Assembly (NCBI GenBank): GCA_030248215.1 | Contig: JASANG010003411.1 | Coordinates: 186,001 to 250,000 of the forward strand | Direction: 5' to 3' | Length of the DNA: 64,000 nucleotides | DNA from: Enoplolaimus lenunculus | Lineage: Eukaryota > Nematoda > Enoplea > Enoplida > Thoracostomopsidae | Shown: one piece after another, positions 44,964-56,689 of the stretch | Layout of the letters: the number at the start of each line of letters is the position of its first letter | Position numbering within the stretch: position 1 is the stretch's first letter | Notes under the pieces: model-generated | What the model saw: only the letters and a program-made list of their open reading frames with translations | Database searches by the model: none | What the model was told of the DNA's origin: nothing | Position numbers and translations under genes: made by a program

Positions 44964-47900
44964 ATGCATTATTTTGCAAATTTCAAAGTGGCGTTTTGGT
45001 TGCTATTGATACACGTTCAGGTATAATTTTTACATAATTGTTGCTTTAAAAAGTATTAGCACTTTTAGGCCGGAAGTAAATTGCCGATCGATGTATTAAT
45101 GGAACCGGAAACGGAAACCGGAAAATAGTAATGCAAATTTAAGGGTCAGGTATTAATCTGGCTCAGGTTACTTTGAAGGGCGAACCATTTATTGACGGGT
45201 ACATAAAAGGCTGTGGGCCAGCTAAAAAAACCTTTGCCCAGTTACACCTATGATTGATACTGCAGTCTTCCGAATATGAGCGCAATCTGGTTTGTTTAGC
45301 CTCTCCAGTTGCATTTCCAAAGGTTACTCTCTGTTATTCGGTTTACCAGACTGATATTTAGTTTTTCAAACCAGCACCTCCCGCGCTGTTATTTGAAGGT
45401 TCACTTTTGTGTTATACTATGGACATTACATAGAAGTACACTTTTAAAAGTTACTTATATACTGTAGTGATCCGAATAAGCGGGGGGGACTGATATTTAT
45501 TTGGTCTCTCCAAAGGCTGCCCCCCTGTTATTTTGTTACGGACTGTTATCATTTCTAACCCGCCCTGCGCCGCCCTTCTTTACCGGTATATATCCGGTAT
45601 TGCAACTATCCGTTGAATGAAACGTTTATTTTCTTGTGTCAGTAGCTTGAGCAATAATGCAAGGTTATACTTAAGAATGTACTTTCAAAACTAAGTATGC
45701 TTTAAAGTTTCGAATTCAACTTTATTTGGTCTTTGAATCATTTATGCGCTACAATTAGGGATAATTGACATTTATGGAGTCTAATTAGGGTTTAGGGACT
45801 CTATCCACGTACGACTCCGATTGATTGGGTCTCAAAATGGGGACCCCTTATATTGCCCCCCTCTATTATTCGGGTCACTACAGTATTTTGGCTAAATTAT
45901 ACACTTTCAGCAGTAAAAATTTGTTTGATCCAGACGAACCATTTTCGTACTTGGATTGAAGAAAATGCAATTTACGGATTGAATAATAAGATTTTTGTAC
46001 TACATACTGCATATCCATTTACAGACCCTATTTAGAGATATATAGACTCCTACTAATTCAGACGCCATATGAACTAGCTCCGCATTGTTTGGGTCACTAC
46101 GGTACGCTGACAGCGCCGAAAACTTGTCCCTGTTAATAATACAAGCCAACCCTACGGGGGTTATGGACACTGGGGAACCGCGAGACTCCGAGTCTTGGGC
46201 TTAAGACTTGGCTTCTGTTTAGCGTTAGACCTAGGCTTAGGTTTACGCTCAAGCTTAGGCTTACACTTAGTAGCGAGATAACCCTTAACATCAAAACTGG
46301 GCCTGTCAAATTAAGCTTGTTTTAGGCTGTCAAAAACTTGCAAATTTACCGCTTTTCGTTTCAGCTATTTCAAACATCAGCGAAAGCGATTGTTAGCATT
46401 TGGGTGCTCGGATATAAAACAGATGGTTTACTGCATGACCGCAGCAATTACTGCGATTTTCCGAATCATCTTTGCGATATTGGATTTAGATTTGAAGTCG
46501 TGTATGTTGAAGTTGACATGTTTCCAAGCCGAGATTGAGATGACTCCAAACCATGTAGCCGGTGAACACTCAGCATCATAAAAAGCTAAACTCACTCAGC
46601 TTGGTAAACGTTACTTTTAGGCGTGTCCCGTTTGTAAAGCTAGCAGTAGAGTAGGCTTACGCTTTAGACTAGGATTTATGCGTAGCTTTACACTGCAAAA
46701 AATGGCGAGTCAAAATGACTATCTCCAAAATCAGTGAGTCGAATTTGACTCTGGCGGAGTCGAATTTTGTTTCAGTTTGTGTAGTCAGGAAAAGCCTATT
46801 TCCGAGAGAGTCAATATGACTCATCATTTTTTGCAGTGTATGCTTAGCTTTAGATAATAGATTTACATAGGGATATGCTTCGCCTAGCGTTACATCCTGA
46901 AAGGTACCATTGGTGCTAAATGTTATAAAAACAAGACACAGCTGCTAGGCATTTTTATCCCTAGATAGTTTTTAAAGTATCACTGTTTTTGAACCACGGC
47001 CGTGACTAGGGTTCCCCCGCACCGCCGTCCTGCAAGCAAGATTAGGGTCGCCCTTGTATTATATAACACCCACACTTTAAATAATATTTTTGATATTTAA
47101 GAAAAAATTTCTTACATTTGAGAAATATGATTAGCAAGGTGCACTTGAAAAGTATTTCTGTTATAGCACAAATGTTTTCTAAAAACGTTTTGAAATAAAG
47201 TCTGAAAATCAACGTTTTCCAGTTATTTTACGAAAAATTGTCTTAAATATCAGCAAAACTTTTCAGATTAGCCACAGAAAACACTTTTCTGAATAAATTC
47301 AGAAATACTTTTTTGTGTGCAGGCGTGCAGCAACTTAACCAAAACCAGTGGCTTACACGCGGGGGTGCCAAATATATAATGGCAGAAAAAATGCCAAACA
47401 ACGCGAGCGAGAACCCAAATAACCGTCAATAGGTAACGCCGTGCTTAACTTGAATTGGCTACGAACGCCGTGCAGTTTTTTTAAATGCTACCGTAGATCA
47501 GTTTTGCCCGAGATCACACCATTTGGCCATCCCTCTTGGGGGGATAGCAGAGGCGGTAGCTGGCGGTACTGTGTTGCAGAGACCAAAATGGCGAAACAGC
47601 ACATTGGGAAACGGGCAAAATCACCGATGACTCAAATATCGTGACTGCGTCTGTCGTAGATTCGTTAGGAAAGTTGCAACAGCCAATTGTGATTGCGGTT
47701 AACAGTTTAAAAGTAAGCATACACCAGGGTGAGATTATAATTTTTCTACAATCTAAACCTACTCTTTTATAGATCCACCAGGAACTTGGACGCCCCTTTA
47801 AGTAAGTGTTAGAAACTTCGCGTTAACTTGTGATGTTTCATAATGCGATTGATATATTTGACTACAAAAAATTATATATATAGATATATGTATATAAATA

Positions 47901-50372
47901 TATATAAATATATATAGATATATTTATATATTTTTATATATATTTATATATATTTAATCTTGTCAAAAAAGTATCAGTTTACTTTGATGTCGATTAAAAC
48001 CGTTTTCAAGCACGGAATAGCCCCACGGCTCCTGCTACATACGCACCATTTACCTCACCAAGCATTTTCTAACAGTGGGAGCAATATATATTGTAAAAAA
48101 CATCGCGGAGTGAAGCGAGCGAGAATCTAAACGCAATTATTGTGCAATTTATTTGTAAGGAACACACCTTACCATTTGTACTCGATAAATATGCCGAAGG
48201 GCCCCCGCCGCCGACCCTATGCATCCGCCGTTGCATGTAGTCGATATGCATCACCGGTAACATTAATTGTAGACGTCAAAAATAACTCTATCCGCAATTG
48301 ACTACGACCGTACAGTTCCATTCGAAAGTCCACAAAGTGAAATTATCGACAAATTCATTCTGGATATGAGTCAGTTCTGGGCTCCTACGACTATGAAGGA
48401 TACACGGTTGTGGCATGCAAATGACACGAACTCGCAGCGTTTGGGGTAAGTTTAATGTGACACTTTTTGGAAATTCAAAATGGAATAAGTGCTACTTTTT
48501 GGTTCGTAAACTTTCGCCAATAGTTTGAATGTTGCTTTTCGGCAAAATTTTGTGGATCAATTAAAGTTCCCTCCCCCCTTCAGTGTAGGGGGAACTTTAG
48601 TTGACAACATAAAGGGGGGGTAACTTTAATTGACACTACTCAAACTGCAAGGAAGCGAAACATCAATTTATACCCCCCTTAAAGGTGGTAACTTTAATTG
48701 GTAAGCTTTAGTTAGTCCAAATTTTGGTTCGTTAAGCTTCGTTCTGGTCTTGGACATTTGTCCACATTTACTTTAAGGTTTTGGCCAAGGAAAGAGCTTA
48801 CATATGCCTAAGGCGTTGGTTAAGCTTCTCGCTTAGTCCAACTTTTAACAACCGCGGATGTGGGAATAGTTTACAACAGCCGTTTATTTCAGATTTCGCA
48901 TTCAATACAGCGTTCAATGTGACTTTGAATATTTTGGTTCGAAATGCGAAAACTATTGCGAAGGTGGTGTACGCTACTGGAATCGTAATTCGTTGAATTC
49001 GCACTGCGTTGGAGATCTGGCTGATGATGCGCTGCAAACAGCCGCCGACAATTATTCGTTGTACTGTCCAAGAATAGAAGAACATTGCTTTCCAGAGTTG
49101 CGTATTAATCCACGGAATTCGACTGCTAAAGTTAGTTCTTCGAATATAGAATGTTTGGCACATGCTACTTTAAGGGGCGTCCAGGTTAAGAGTAGGTTTA
49201 GATTCTAGATTGTATTTTTTGCTTAGGTTTAGACTTAGGCTTAGGAACACGTTTTTGCAATGCTTAGGTTTAGGCTTAGGAACACACATAAATTTACTGT
49301 TACGCCCTTTAAAGTAACATTGGCCGAAAGTTTTGTATTCGGTCACAAGCCTTCCTAATTATGTGTTGATCCACGCAACAATAATTTTAAAATTTAGTTG
49401 GTCCCTTACTATCGATTTTGTCAAAAGATAAGTTGATTATGAAGTTTTTGATCGTTGTTGTTGTTAAAAATCGAAAAACAATTGCTTGCAGTTCGAAATT
49501 AGGCTCCATGTAAAGATCAAGGGCGGAACGTTTTTCTGCTGGACTACAATAGAGTATATAAGCTTAAGGATTAATTTGGTGCTTAGGCTTAGGCTTAAGC
49601 TTATTTTTACGCGTAGGCTTAGGCTTACGAATACGTTTATGCCATATGTTGTGGATGTTCCCACAACTCAAATTTTTACGAAAGTCGCTTTTAGCTGTGT
49701 TTTAGGTAACTCACACTTATTGGCCAATAATAATGGTATTATTCTATGCTGACGTCATCGTTATTATTGCAAACGTATGCTATGGTGTATACGTTGCCAA
49801 ACGTCCTGGATGGTAATTGTTTAATTAAATAATATAATTACATAACTCAAAACTTAAACGTACTGCATCAGCGAGCAAAAATTTGCTAAAAACCACTAAA
49901 TTTTGGGTTAGTTTCATTTTTACAGCCGTAACAGTAGATTAAGCACATTCCTAAAGCTAAGCCTAAGCGTAAGCAAAAAATATAATCCGTTCAGAATATT
50001 TCAACAGCAGTGACCCATGTACCATTATTTAGCGTTCCGGTTGCGCTTATATAGTCGGGAACCGAAGTTGACAGATAGCCTGACAACGATATGTGAAATC
50101 TTTGCAATGTCACTGCACTCAGACTTCGATCAAATTATATTACTTTTTGGAGTCAAAGTTACCAAGTCTTAAAATAAACTTCCATTCCTTGTGGTATCCA
50201 TTAAAGTTTCACCTTCTTTGTCTTTAAGTTTCACGCAGTTGAACCTCAACTGATGTTGATGATGTTTAGCATATTTTTTGGTTTCAGGGCTTATTATCGC
50301 GAGCGACGACAACGGTCACATAAACATGAAACAAACCGAAACGAAACGCCGATTTCAATATATCATTTATAA
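44964..50372 (+). CDS. Short transmembrane DSL-domain protein (Notch-ligand-like, no EGF repeats), 7 exons
   Basis: Exons: 44964-45020, 46365-46501, 47580-47712, 48273-48445, 48893-49130, 49706-49812, 50288-50372. The sum is 930 nt, giving 309 residues; donors are GTATAA, GTATGT, GTAAGC, GTAAGT, GTTAGT and GTAATT, and all phases agree. Residues 1-19 (MHYFANFKVAFWLLLIHVQ) are a signal peptide. Residues 20-110 resemble an MNNL N-terminal region (VSIWVLGYKTDG, YCDFPNHLC). The DSL domain starts with LWHANDTNSQRLGFRIQYSV and continues CDFEYFGSKCENYC at 176-189, the exact C-x8-C-x3-C spacing of the family; three more Cys follow at 205, 225 and 232. A membrane segment (about 252-276, WPIIMVLFYADVIVIIANV) and a basic tail (YYRERRQRSHKHETN) end the protein. 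Delta/Jagged and LAG-2 proteins have EGF repeats after DSL; here the membrane exon follows almost at once. Introns carry many MITEs. The first three exons are the least certain. Confidence 0.7.
45471..45894. mobile_element. Repeat with ACTGTAGTGA(C/T)CC inverted ends
   Basis: Left ACTGTAGTGATCCGAATAAG, right CTATTATTCGGGTCACTACAGT. Inside are GCGCTACAATTAGGGATAAT and ACTCAAAATGGGGACCCC-like text, also found in the two long hAT-like MITEs. It lies in intron 1 of the DSL gene. A further end, GGGTCACTACGGTA, is at about 46090. Confidence 0.65.
46603..46915 (+). mobile_element. GGCC-MITE, type B, split by a foldback MITE
   Basis: GGTAAACGTTACTTTTAGG at the left, CAGTAGAGTAGGC, then after the insert TGCTTAGCTTTAG and CTAGCGTTACATCC to the right end near CCATTGGTGC. 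Confidence 0.6.
46691..46838. mobile_element. Foldback mariner-like MITE inside a GGCC-MITE, DSL intron 2
   Basis: CACTGCAAAAAATGGCGAG and TCATTTTTTGCAGTG, between TA at 46689-46690 and 46839-46840. Both flanks (CGTAGCTT and TGCTTAGC) are GGCC-MITE text. Confidence 0.82.
47071..47329. mobile_element. Mariner-like MITE (TTTCTGAATTTATTCAG family), in DSL intron 2
   Basis: CACACTTTAAATAATATTTT at the left, GATTAGCAAGGTGCACTTG inside, TGAATAAATTCAGAAATAC and TTTTTTGTGTG at the right. Very close to the copy at 33309. Confidence 0.75.
47872..47958. repeat. AT microsatellite in DSL intron 3
   Basis: TATATATAGATATATG and ATAAATATATATAAATATAT runs. Confidence 0.88.
48556..48710. repeat. Small foldback repeats in DSL intron 4
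   Basis: AATTAAAGTTCCCTCCCCCC, GTAGGGGGAACTTTAGTTGA, GGGGGGGTAACTTTAATTGA and CCCCCCTTAAAGGTGGTAAC form two back-to-back inverted pairs. Confidence 0.65.
49157..49325 (+). mobile_element. GGCC-MITE, type B, in DSL intron 5
   Basis: GAATGTTT and GAAAGTTT (7 of 8) at 49149-49156 and 49326-49333. Ends GGCACATGCTACTTTAAGGG and CCCTTTAAAGTAACATTGGCC-like. It lies 26 bases after the exon 5 donor. Confidence 0.8.
49504..49650 (+). mobile_element. GGCC-MITE, type A, right end missing, DSL intron 5
   Basis: CCATGTAAAGATCAAGGGCG and TTTTTCTGCTGGACTAC, then TTAGGC runs; it stops short about 55 bases before the membrane exon. Confidence 0.7.
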
Positions 50373-50462
50373 CCAGTCGTAGCGAAACTACATGTATTGA
50401 GTGAAGCTCGAGCATACAGATTGCTCGCACATAAAAAACCACTCAGTGACTCTAACAACCAC

Positions 50463-50885
50463 TGAAATAATGCAAAAAGTCCTAATTTAGGCTTATCAAT
50501 TACGCTAATATGCAAATTAGCTATGAGCTAACTATTCAAATATCGGTTAACGAGGTTGTAAACGATTTATTTAAATTTGTGGCACCCAAACACTTTTACC
50601 AAAGTTACAGGTTGCTTGTAACCCCAAAAATTAGTGAAATAATGTAAAAAGTCCTAAGTTAGGATTAGTTAATTAAGATAATATGCAAATTAGCTATTCG
50701 CTAACTATTCGATCATCGGTTTTGGAGGTTGTAAACAATTTATTCAGATTTTCCGTACCCAAAAACCCTTTAGTACTGAAATTCTATTTGGAAATTATAT
50801 TTCCTGTACTTATAACATTAGTGAAATACAGTGAAAAGTCCGAATTTAGGCTTAACCAATTATGCAAATTAACCTGTAGCTAATA
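50463..50885. repeat. Tandem repeat of about 175-185 bp, two and a half units
   Basis: GTGAAATAATGCAAAAAGTCC, then TATGCAAATTAGCTAT and CTAACTATTCAAATATCGGT, recurs at about 50463, 50634 and 50820. The block is followed by TTTATCAAAATCAGTTCAGC and a (GACAGACGGA)n-like tail to 51000, a form common at ends of dispersed repeats. Confidence 0.75.
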
Positions 50886-51116
50886 AACGGGGTTAACACT
50901 CCAGAATAATAAGCTTTCAAACAAAGAAGTTTATCAAAATCAGTTCAGCGGTTCTTGAGATTCTTTTCGGACAGACAGACGGATAGACGGACGGACATCC
51001 ACCTTTCGACCCCCATGTACAAAACATAAAACGCTTCGCGAAACTTTAAGCTTCTCTCTGTGAGTTTCGCTTCGCTCAATTACATAGCTAGTAACATTTA
51101 AAATATTGGTGATTTT

Positions 51117-51317
51117 GGCCAATGTAAAGAACGGGGGCGGAACAGTATATAAGCATATTTCTAAGCCTATAAGCCTTAGCCTAAGCCTAAGCATAAGAAT
51201 AAGCATATTCCTAAGCCTAAGCTTAAGTCTAAGTCAAGCAAAAAATAGTCTAAAGCTTAAGCTTTCTCTTTTCTAGTCCCATAGAAAAACGTTCCGCCCC
51301 TGATGTTTACATAGGCC
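51117..51317 (-). mobile_element. GGCC-MITE, type A, exact 8-bp target duplication
   Basis: GTGATTTT at 51109-51116 and 51318-51325. Ends GGCCAATGTAAAGAACGGGG and CCCTGATGTTTACATAGGCC. 201 bp. Confidence 0.9.
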
Positions 51318-51649
51318 GTGATTTTTAACAAATTGAAAATATATCATTAAACTAGCGCTAGAGCAAAGATAGTGTATTAAAGCATTAAACTTCATCCAAT
51401 ACGGTACTCATACCTCTTTTACCCATGAATAGTTTCCAATTCAACTGAGATATATCATTAAAGTTGACGGTAGAGAGTTTTGCTTTATGTTGGTCAGCTC
51501 AATTATTGAGTGTATTCAGGCGTTACGATTTTGAAAAACCACTGCCGAAAAGGCCAATAGGGATAGGCCAACGGTAAAATGAGCATTATGATGGTTTTGA
51601 AATTTAGTTCACTGATAAACAAAACCTCTCATTAATTTACGTATATATT

Positions 51650-52025
51650 CAGTGGCGGATCCAGGATCTCAAAATGGGGAGCAAAATTTCACATGTAATA
51701 AACTTATATTTGACCAATACTGTAGTGACCCAAATAAGAGGGGGGTCCCCATTTTGAGTCCCAATTAAAAAGGAGTCCGTATCCCTAATAAGTGTCCGTA
51801 AGCGAGTAGAGTCTAAACCCTTGTTAGAGTCCATAAATGTGTATTATCCTTAATTGTAGCGCATAAAGAACTCCATGGCCAATATAGGTGAGTTTGAAAC
51901 TTTAAAGCGTGCTTATACTATAACAGAGAAATAAACAGCGTAGAACAGCAATTGACACTATATAATTTTTGTCGATATGCTGTTGGGGAACACAGCCTGG
52001 GGTGCCCCCCATGGATCCGCCATTG
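51650..52025 (+). mobile_element. hAT-like MITE (CAGTGGCGGATCCAGG family), long form
   Basis: TATATATT at 51642-51649 and 52026-52033, exact. Ends CAGTGGCGGATCCAGG and ATGGATCCGCCATTG. An inner block beginning ACTGTAGTGACCC near 51719 is the same repeat that stands alone at 45471-45894. Confidence 0.88.
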
Positions 52026-52052
52026 TATATATTTGTTGTGGTAACTGATTTT

Positions 52053-52199
52053 GGCCCATGCAATGATCCGGATCGGAAAGTTTTTCTGTGGGACTGGAAT
52101 AGAGTAAGCTTAAGCTTTAGACTAATTTTTTGCTTGGCTTAGACTTAGGCTTAGGAATATGCTTATAATACTGTTCCGCCCCTGTTCTTTACATTGGCT
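52053..52199 (+). mobile_element. GGCC-MITE, type A, exact 8-bp target duplication
   Basis: CTGATTTT at 52045-52052 and 52200-52207. Ends GGCCCATGCAATGATCCGG and CCTGTTCTTTACATTGGCT. Confidence 0.9.
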
Positions 52200-52291
52200 C
52201 TGATTTTCAAACCAAAATGCTGTGTATAGGAACTGTGGCGTTATAAACATCTGGATAGTGGACTAACAACTGCGACGTATCACACAAACTA

Positions 52292-52460
52292 CAGGTCCGT
52301 AACCAGCTCACCTTGCTAGTGCGGGGTATAAATTTTTCAGTAGGGGCATTCAAATGCTTTTAATGACTTTACAAGCAAGGTTGAAAATTTTCTAGGGAAG
52401 GCCAAATTTTCTTGGGGCTGAGGCCTCACCCTTGCCCCACCCCCCTTGGCTAAGGGCCCG
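52292..52460 (+). mobile_element. hAT-like MITE (CAGGCCCGTAGCC family), exact target duplication
   Basis: ACAAACTA at 52284-52291 and 52461-52468. Ends CAGGTCCGTAACCAGC and TTGGCTAAGGGCCCG. This copy fixes the family as one with 8-bp duplications. Confidence 0.88.
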
Positions 52461-52644
52461 ACAAACTAACGTTTGAAGTAAATTAAACTAGAATTGACAG
52501 AGTTCAGTGTGATCCCGCAAGAAGAATAACCGATAAAAATTTCCCATTCCAGGAACCGCATTGTTGTATGTCAATCAAGATAAAGGCGTCCGTCAAAATT
52601 GAACCTGATCCTATCGTAATGTTTTATTCGTTTTAAGCTATTTC

Positions 52645-52834
52645 GGCCAATAAAAATAGAACAGGGCCGTAACAGTAATAGAAGCATATTCCTAACTTAA
52701 GCCAAATTATAAAGCTAATAATGAACTTGCACCTAAACCTAGCGTAACCCTAAGTAATAAATTAGAGTAAATCATAAGCTTACCCTATCTTAAGACAGCA
52801 GAAAAACGTTTCGGCCCTGATCTTTTACCTGGGC
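52645..52834 (-). mobile_element. GGCC-MITE, type A, reverse
   Basis: GGCCAATAAAAATAGAACAGG and CCCTGATCTTTTACCTGGGC-like ends; CCTAAACC runs. Confidence 0.7.
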
Positions 52835-52839
52835 AAACT

Positions 52840-53570
52840 TTTCTAGGTCTCAGTATTTAGTATATTGAAAGAAATGGTAGTATATTTTAAACTATAGTAT
52901 ATATCTTGATTGTTCCTAAAATTTTTATGAGTTTAATAGGGTACAGGTAAATTTCTCTAAGTGTGTTGTATAAAGTATTCATTGAAAATTTAGCTAAAAT
53001 GTTTCAAATCACTTCGTATCTTTATTGCTGACTGAAATTCCTTTCATCTCACAAGAAGCACATTTTTTACAAAAAAATTCAATTTCAAACTTATATTAAA
53101 CTTCAGTTGGGATTTTTCCCAATTTTTCGAAGATTAATAAAACTCAGTATATACTTTTTCTACATATAATATAAGAGCTGTGGCTAGATTTTGCCTCTAG
53201 TTTTATGAAAAATTTCAGTTACAACAGCACCAGATTAGATATTAAATGTACTGCTATGCTCCTGTGCTCTCGTAAAATACTTCTTTGTTTAAGCTTTATT
53301 TGAGATAAAAATTAATAATTCTAACATTTTCATATACTCAGCACAATATTTACATACCTAAAAGTCAACGACAATTTTACCCAATTTAACTGCCAACAGG
53401 GGCACCAACCGGATATAAGTTTGAAATACTAAGTTGTTTTTTAGTTAATTAGAGGTTGTACAACTAAACATTGCTAAATTCTAATTTGGTTGCTACCACT
53501 GTGATGAGGGAACTATAGCTTTGCACATTTACGAGTCAACGTTTAAATAGAAAATATGTGATTCTGATTA
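52840..53570. other. Intergenic AT-rich stretch
   Basis: No open frame, repeat or RNA gene that I could support. Confidence 0.35.
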
Positions 53571-53580
53571 TAATTCTGCC

Positions 53581-53771
53581 ATCCAATGCATAGAACAGAG
53601 TCATAACAGGAGTATAAACATATTCGTAAACTTATAAACCTAAGTGTAAGAATAAGTTTAACTAAGCCTAAGCTTAATCCTAAGCATAAGCAAAATAATC
53701 AGTCAAAAGCTTGAACTTACTCTATTGCAGTCCCACAGAAAAAAGGTTCCGCCCTAATCTTTACATGGGCC
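53581..53771 (-). mobile_element. GGCC-MITE, type A, reverse, 8-bp target duplication
   Basis: ATTCTGCC and ATTTTGCC (7 of 8) at 53573-53580 and 53772-53779. Ends ATCCAATGCATAGAACAG and ATCTTTACATGGGCC. Confidence 0.78.
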
Positions 53772-54209
53772 ATTTTGCCTAAATCACAAATCATATTTTG
53801 AAGGTAATTTCGAAAACAAACCAAATTTTAACCATTTAAGTCAGCCGTTGGCGCAGTAAAAGGGTCCAAGTCTTGTGCCTCTGGTTTCAACGTACAGTTT
53901 TAGAATAATAATGCGTCAGGTTTATGGTGTGCAATTTTATAATAACAATTGAACGAAAAATCGGATATCCGTTTAAAATGCCATGGTTTAAAATTTATAA
54001 AATTATATTCAAAGAACAACATTCATGTGACTGGTTTTATTGTGTGATTTAAAAGCTGAATTTCAATAGCCCCTGCTTTGCATTCGTGTATTTGTGCTAA
54101 CAACCGATAATTATTGCGTTCTGGTACCTGTGTTTTAAGAGTATAATTTTAAATCAACCATAAAATGATTTCAGGTGCGAGCACAGGCAGTTAAAAGTAT
54201 ACATGTGGA

Positions 54210-54769
54210 GCAGTGTTACTTTTAAGGCCGTGACTGTGTATCAAGCGTATACCTAAGCCTGAGCCTAAGCGTTGAAATAGGAGAAACCAAACCTAATCAA
54301 TGAACAACGAGTAAACCTAAGCCAAACCTATTAAGTGTTGAAAAAGAAGTCAACCTAAGCCTAATCCTAAGCGTTAAAAGAGTAAACCTAAGCGTACGCC
54401 TAAGCATTGAGCAAAGCTTAAATCTAAGCCAAGCTTATTAAGTGTTAAAAAGGAATCAACCAAAGCCTAAACCTTGACGTTGAAAAAGTGTAATCCTAAA
54501 GCTTAGTAAAAATAGTATTAAATGTACGCTTCAACCGGTGACTAAGCCTTAACATCGAACAAAGCGTAAACCTAAGCATAAGCCGAACCGTTCAAAAAGG
54601 ATTCAACCTAAGCCTAAACCTAAACATTGAAAAAAGTGTAAACCGAAGCCTAAGCCTAAGCGTTGAAAAAAGTGTAATCCTATTAAGCCGAGCAAAAATA
54701 ATCTAAAATCTAAGCTTACATTTTTGAAGTTGTTCCTGAAAACGGGACCGCACTAAAAGTAACATAAGC
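54210..54769 (-). mobile_element. GGCC-MITE, type B, expanded to about 560 bp
   Basis: AGCAGTGTTACTTTTAAGGC at the left and CACTAAAAGTAACATAAGCC at the right. The inside is a long array in which CCTAAGCCTAAGC alternates with GTTGAAAAAGTGTAA-like spacers at least eight times, so the element has grown by copying an internal unit. Confidence 0.8.
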
Positions 54770-55171
54770 CCATCATTGGAGTTTAGGCGATACCAGCGTG
54801 AAATTATTAAACAAAGAATAACGCAATTTTGTAGGCGTCACAAAGATCGTTGGATTCTAGAGCTCAAAAAAACTCCTATCGCTACGCACACTGGTGAATA
54901 ACTTTTATATATGGTGTACTATACTCTTCTAAAAAATGAAATATAGGCTACGGTTTGCTGGCATAGGCGCATTCCAAACCTAACGAAATACGGCGGTTAC
55001 ATAAACTTCAGATCGAGAATGGTGTGTTTTATCACAGTTTTGAATAAAATTCATTCAACTATTAAATTTATAAAATCGGATGAAATTGAAATTTTGTTTG
55101 AAATTCTAAACTATACCTTCAAAAACATGGGTCCACGTCTTACTCTGTTAGTAGATAATTGTTCATTTATG

Positions 55172-55278
55172 GGCCAATGTGTTGAGCAGGGCCGTAATAG
55201 TAGTATATAAGCTTATTTCTAAGTCTAAGTCTAAGTGTAAAAATGATCTTACACCTAAGTCTAATTATGTCAAGCAAA
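55172..55278 (-). mobile_element. GGCC-MITE fragment, type A
   Basis: GGGCCAATGTGTTGAGCAGG, TAGTAGTATATAAGC, CTAAGTCTAAG runs; no right end. Confidence 0.6.
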
Positions 55279-55830
55279 TCTGACAAATAAGATATTAAAA
55301 TCTGCTGTGATATTGCATGACTATTGACAGTTTGAAAGATTATATTTTGAGTGTTTTAGCTGGGTGTTTGCTGTTTTATAAAACTATTTACCAACTTATT
55401 ATATAACCTGCAATACAGCCAAATTGGCATTTTTTTCCTTGAATTGTACCAAAAGTTAAAGCAAAACTCGCCAAACAGATAAATTTTGTAAAAGTATTCT
55501 AAATTTCACTGCCGAAATTGCCGGAACCTTCGGCAGTACTATACATGGCAGAAACCGGAGCCGAAAACAGATCTCCTATTCTATCCTGCCAGACACAACA
55601 ACTTGTTCTCACTTTTGTCGGCGGCTCATGCATGGATCAGAGGCAAACCGTATTTCCGCCAGAGTGTAATCGGCTAAAGTTAAGCTTCAATCTAATTTTT
55701 TGCTTAGGCTTAGCCTTAAGAGGAACATGCTTTACTACTGTTTAATTGCCAAACCTTTAACCTAACATTCATCGCTAATCCTATATCTAATGTCCTTGTC
55801 AAATCGATATGATCACTCGCGGTTGAGCTT

Positions 55831-55999
55831 CAGGCATGTAGCCTGCTCACCTTGCTGGGGGGTGGGGCTAAAACTTCTCAGGAGGGGCATTCAAAGGTAT
55901 TCAATGAGTTACAAGCCATGTTGAAAACTTTCTAGGGGGACCCAAAATTTTCCATGGGGGCTGAGCCCCCCTTGCCACCCCCCTTTGGCTAAGGGCCCG
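55831..55999 (+). mobile_element. hAT-like MITE (CAGGCCCGTAGCC family)
   Basis: Ends CAGGCATGTAGCCTGCTC and GGCTAAGGGCCCG. Flanks TTGAGCTT and ATAAGCTT agree at 6 of 8. Confidence 0.75.
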
Positions 56000-56285
56000 A
56001 TAAGCTTCCGCTTACCCAACCAAACCAGGTACGTAGAGTTTCTCTGGTATAGGTAGTTTTTTTGGCTAAATACCTTATTATTGCTAGTGTTTATGCATGA
56101 TAAGTCAATCATAATGGCATAAAAGGGTTCTATAAATCTACCACGGTATAGCAACACTCGAGCAAGTCGCTTTTAGCGTTTTTAATTCTATGACCAGTTT
56201 TCGTTCTTTGTTACTCACACGGACATTTTTTCAATGTATCATTTATAGTTAAAGCTTACTTAGCTATAAGCAATTAGCTGCGCTC

Positions 56286-56440
56286 AGCTCGATATCCAGC
56301 TCACCTTGCTAGGGTGGTGCAAAATTTTTCAGGCGGGGCATACAAGGTGTTTTTGATGACTTAACAAACAAGGAAGAAAATTTTATACGGAAGGCCAAAA
56401 TTGTTTCCAGGAGTAGCTGACCCTCCCATTGGCTCTGGCT
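56286..56440 (+). mobile_element. hAT-like MITE (CAGGCCCGTAGCC family), worn ends
   Basis: TCGATATCCAGCTCACCTTG at the left and ATTGGCTCTGGC at the right; inner text as in the family. Confidence 0.6.
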
Positions 56441-56689
56441 TCTGGCTTGTGTGAGTTTTGGGTTTAGGCAAGAATCAATGGTTGCTGTTACACCAGAGTA
56501 GGTAAGTTTACCTATTTTTGGTTGGAACAAAAGGTATATGCTGGCTCTCAACGTTTCGATGTGGCTGGGATTATAGAAAATATTTGTTTGTTAGAGGGAA
56601 CTTATTATTTTAAAACATTATTCACCGGTTTATAAATTCCACTTGAGCTATCAGTGATAATATGTGGTTTAGGTTAAGGTAACCACATA

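Noticed and set aside
54210-54769. Interstitial telomere array
   Set aside because: The hexamers lie inside a MITE with both ends present, so it is not a telomere fusion scar.
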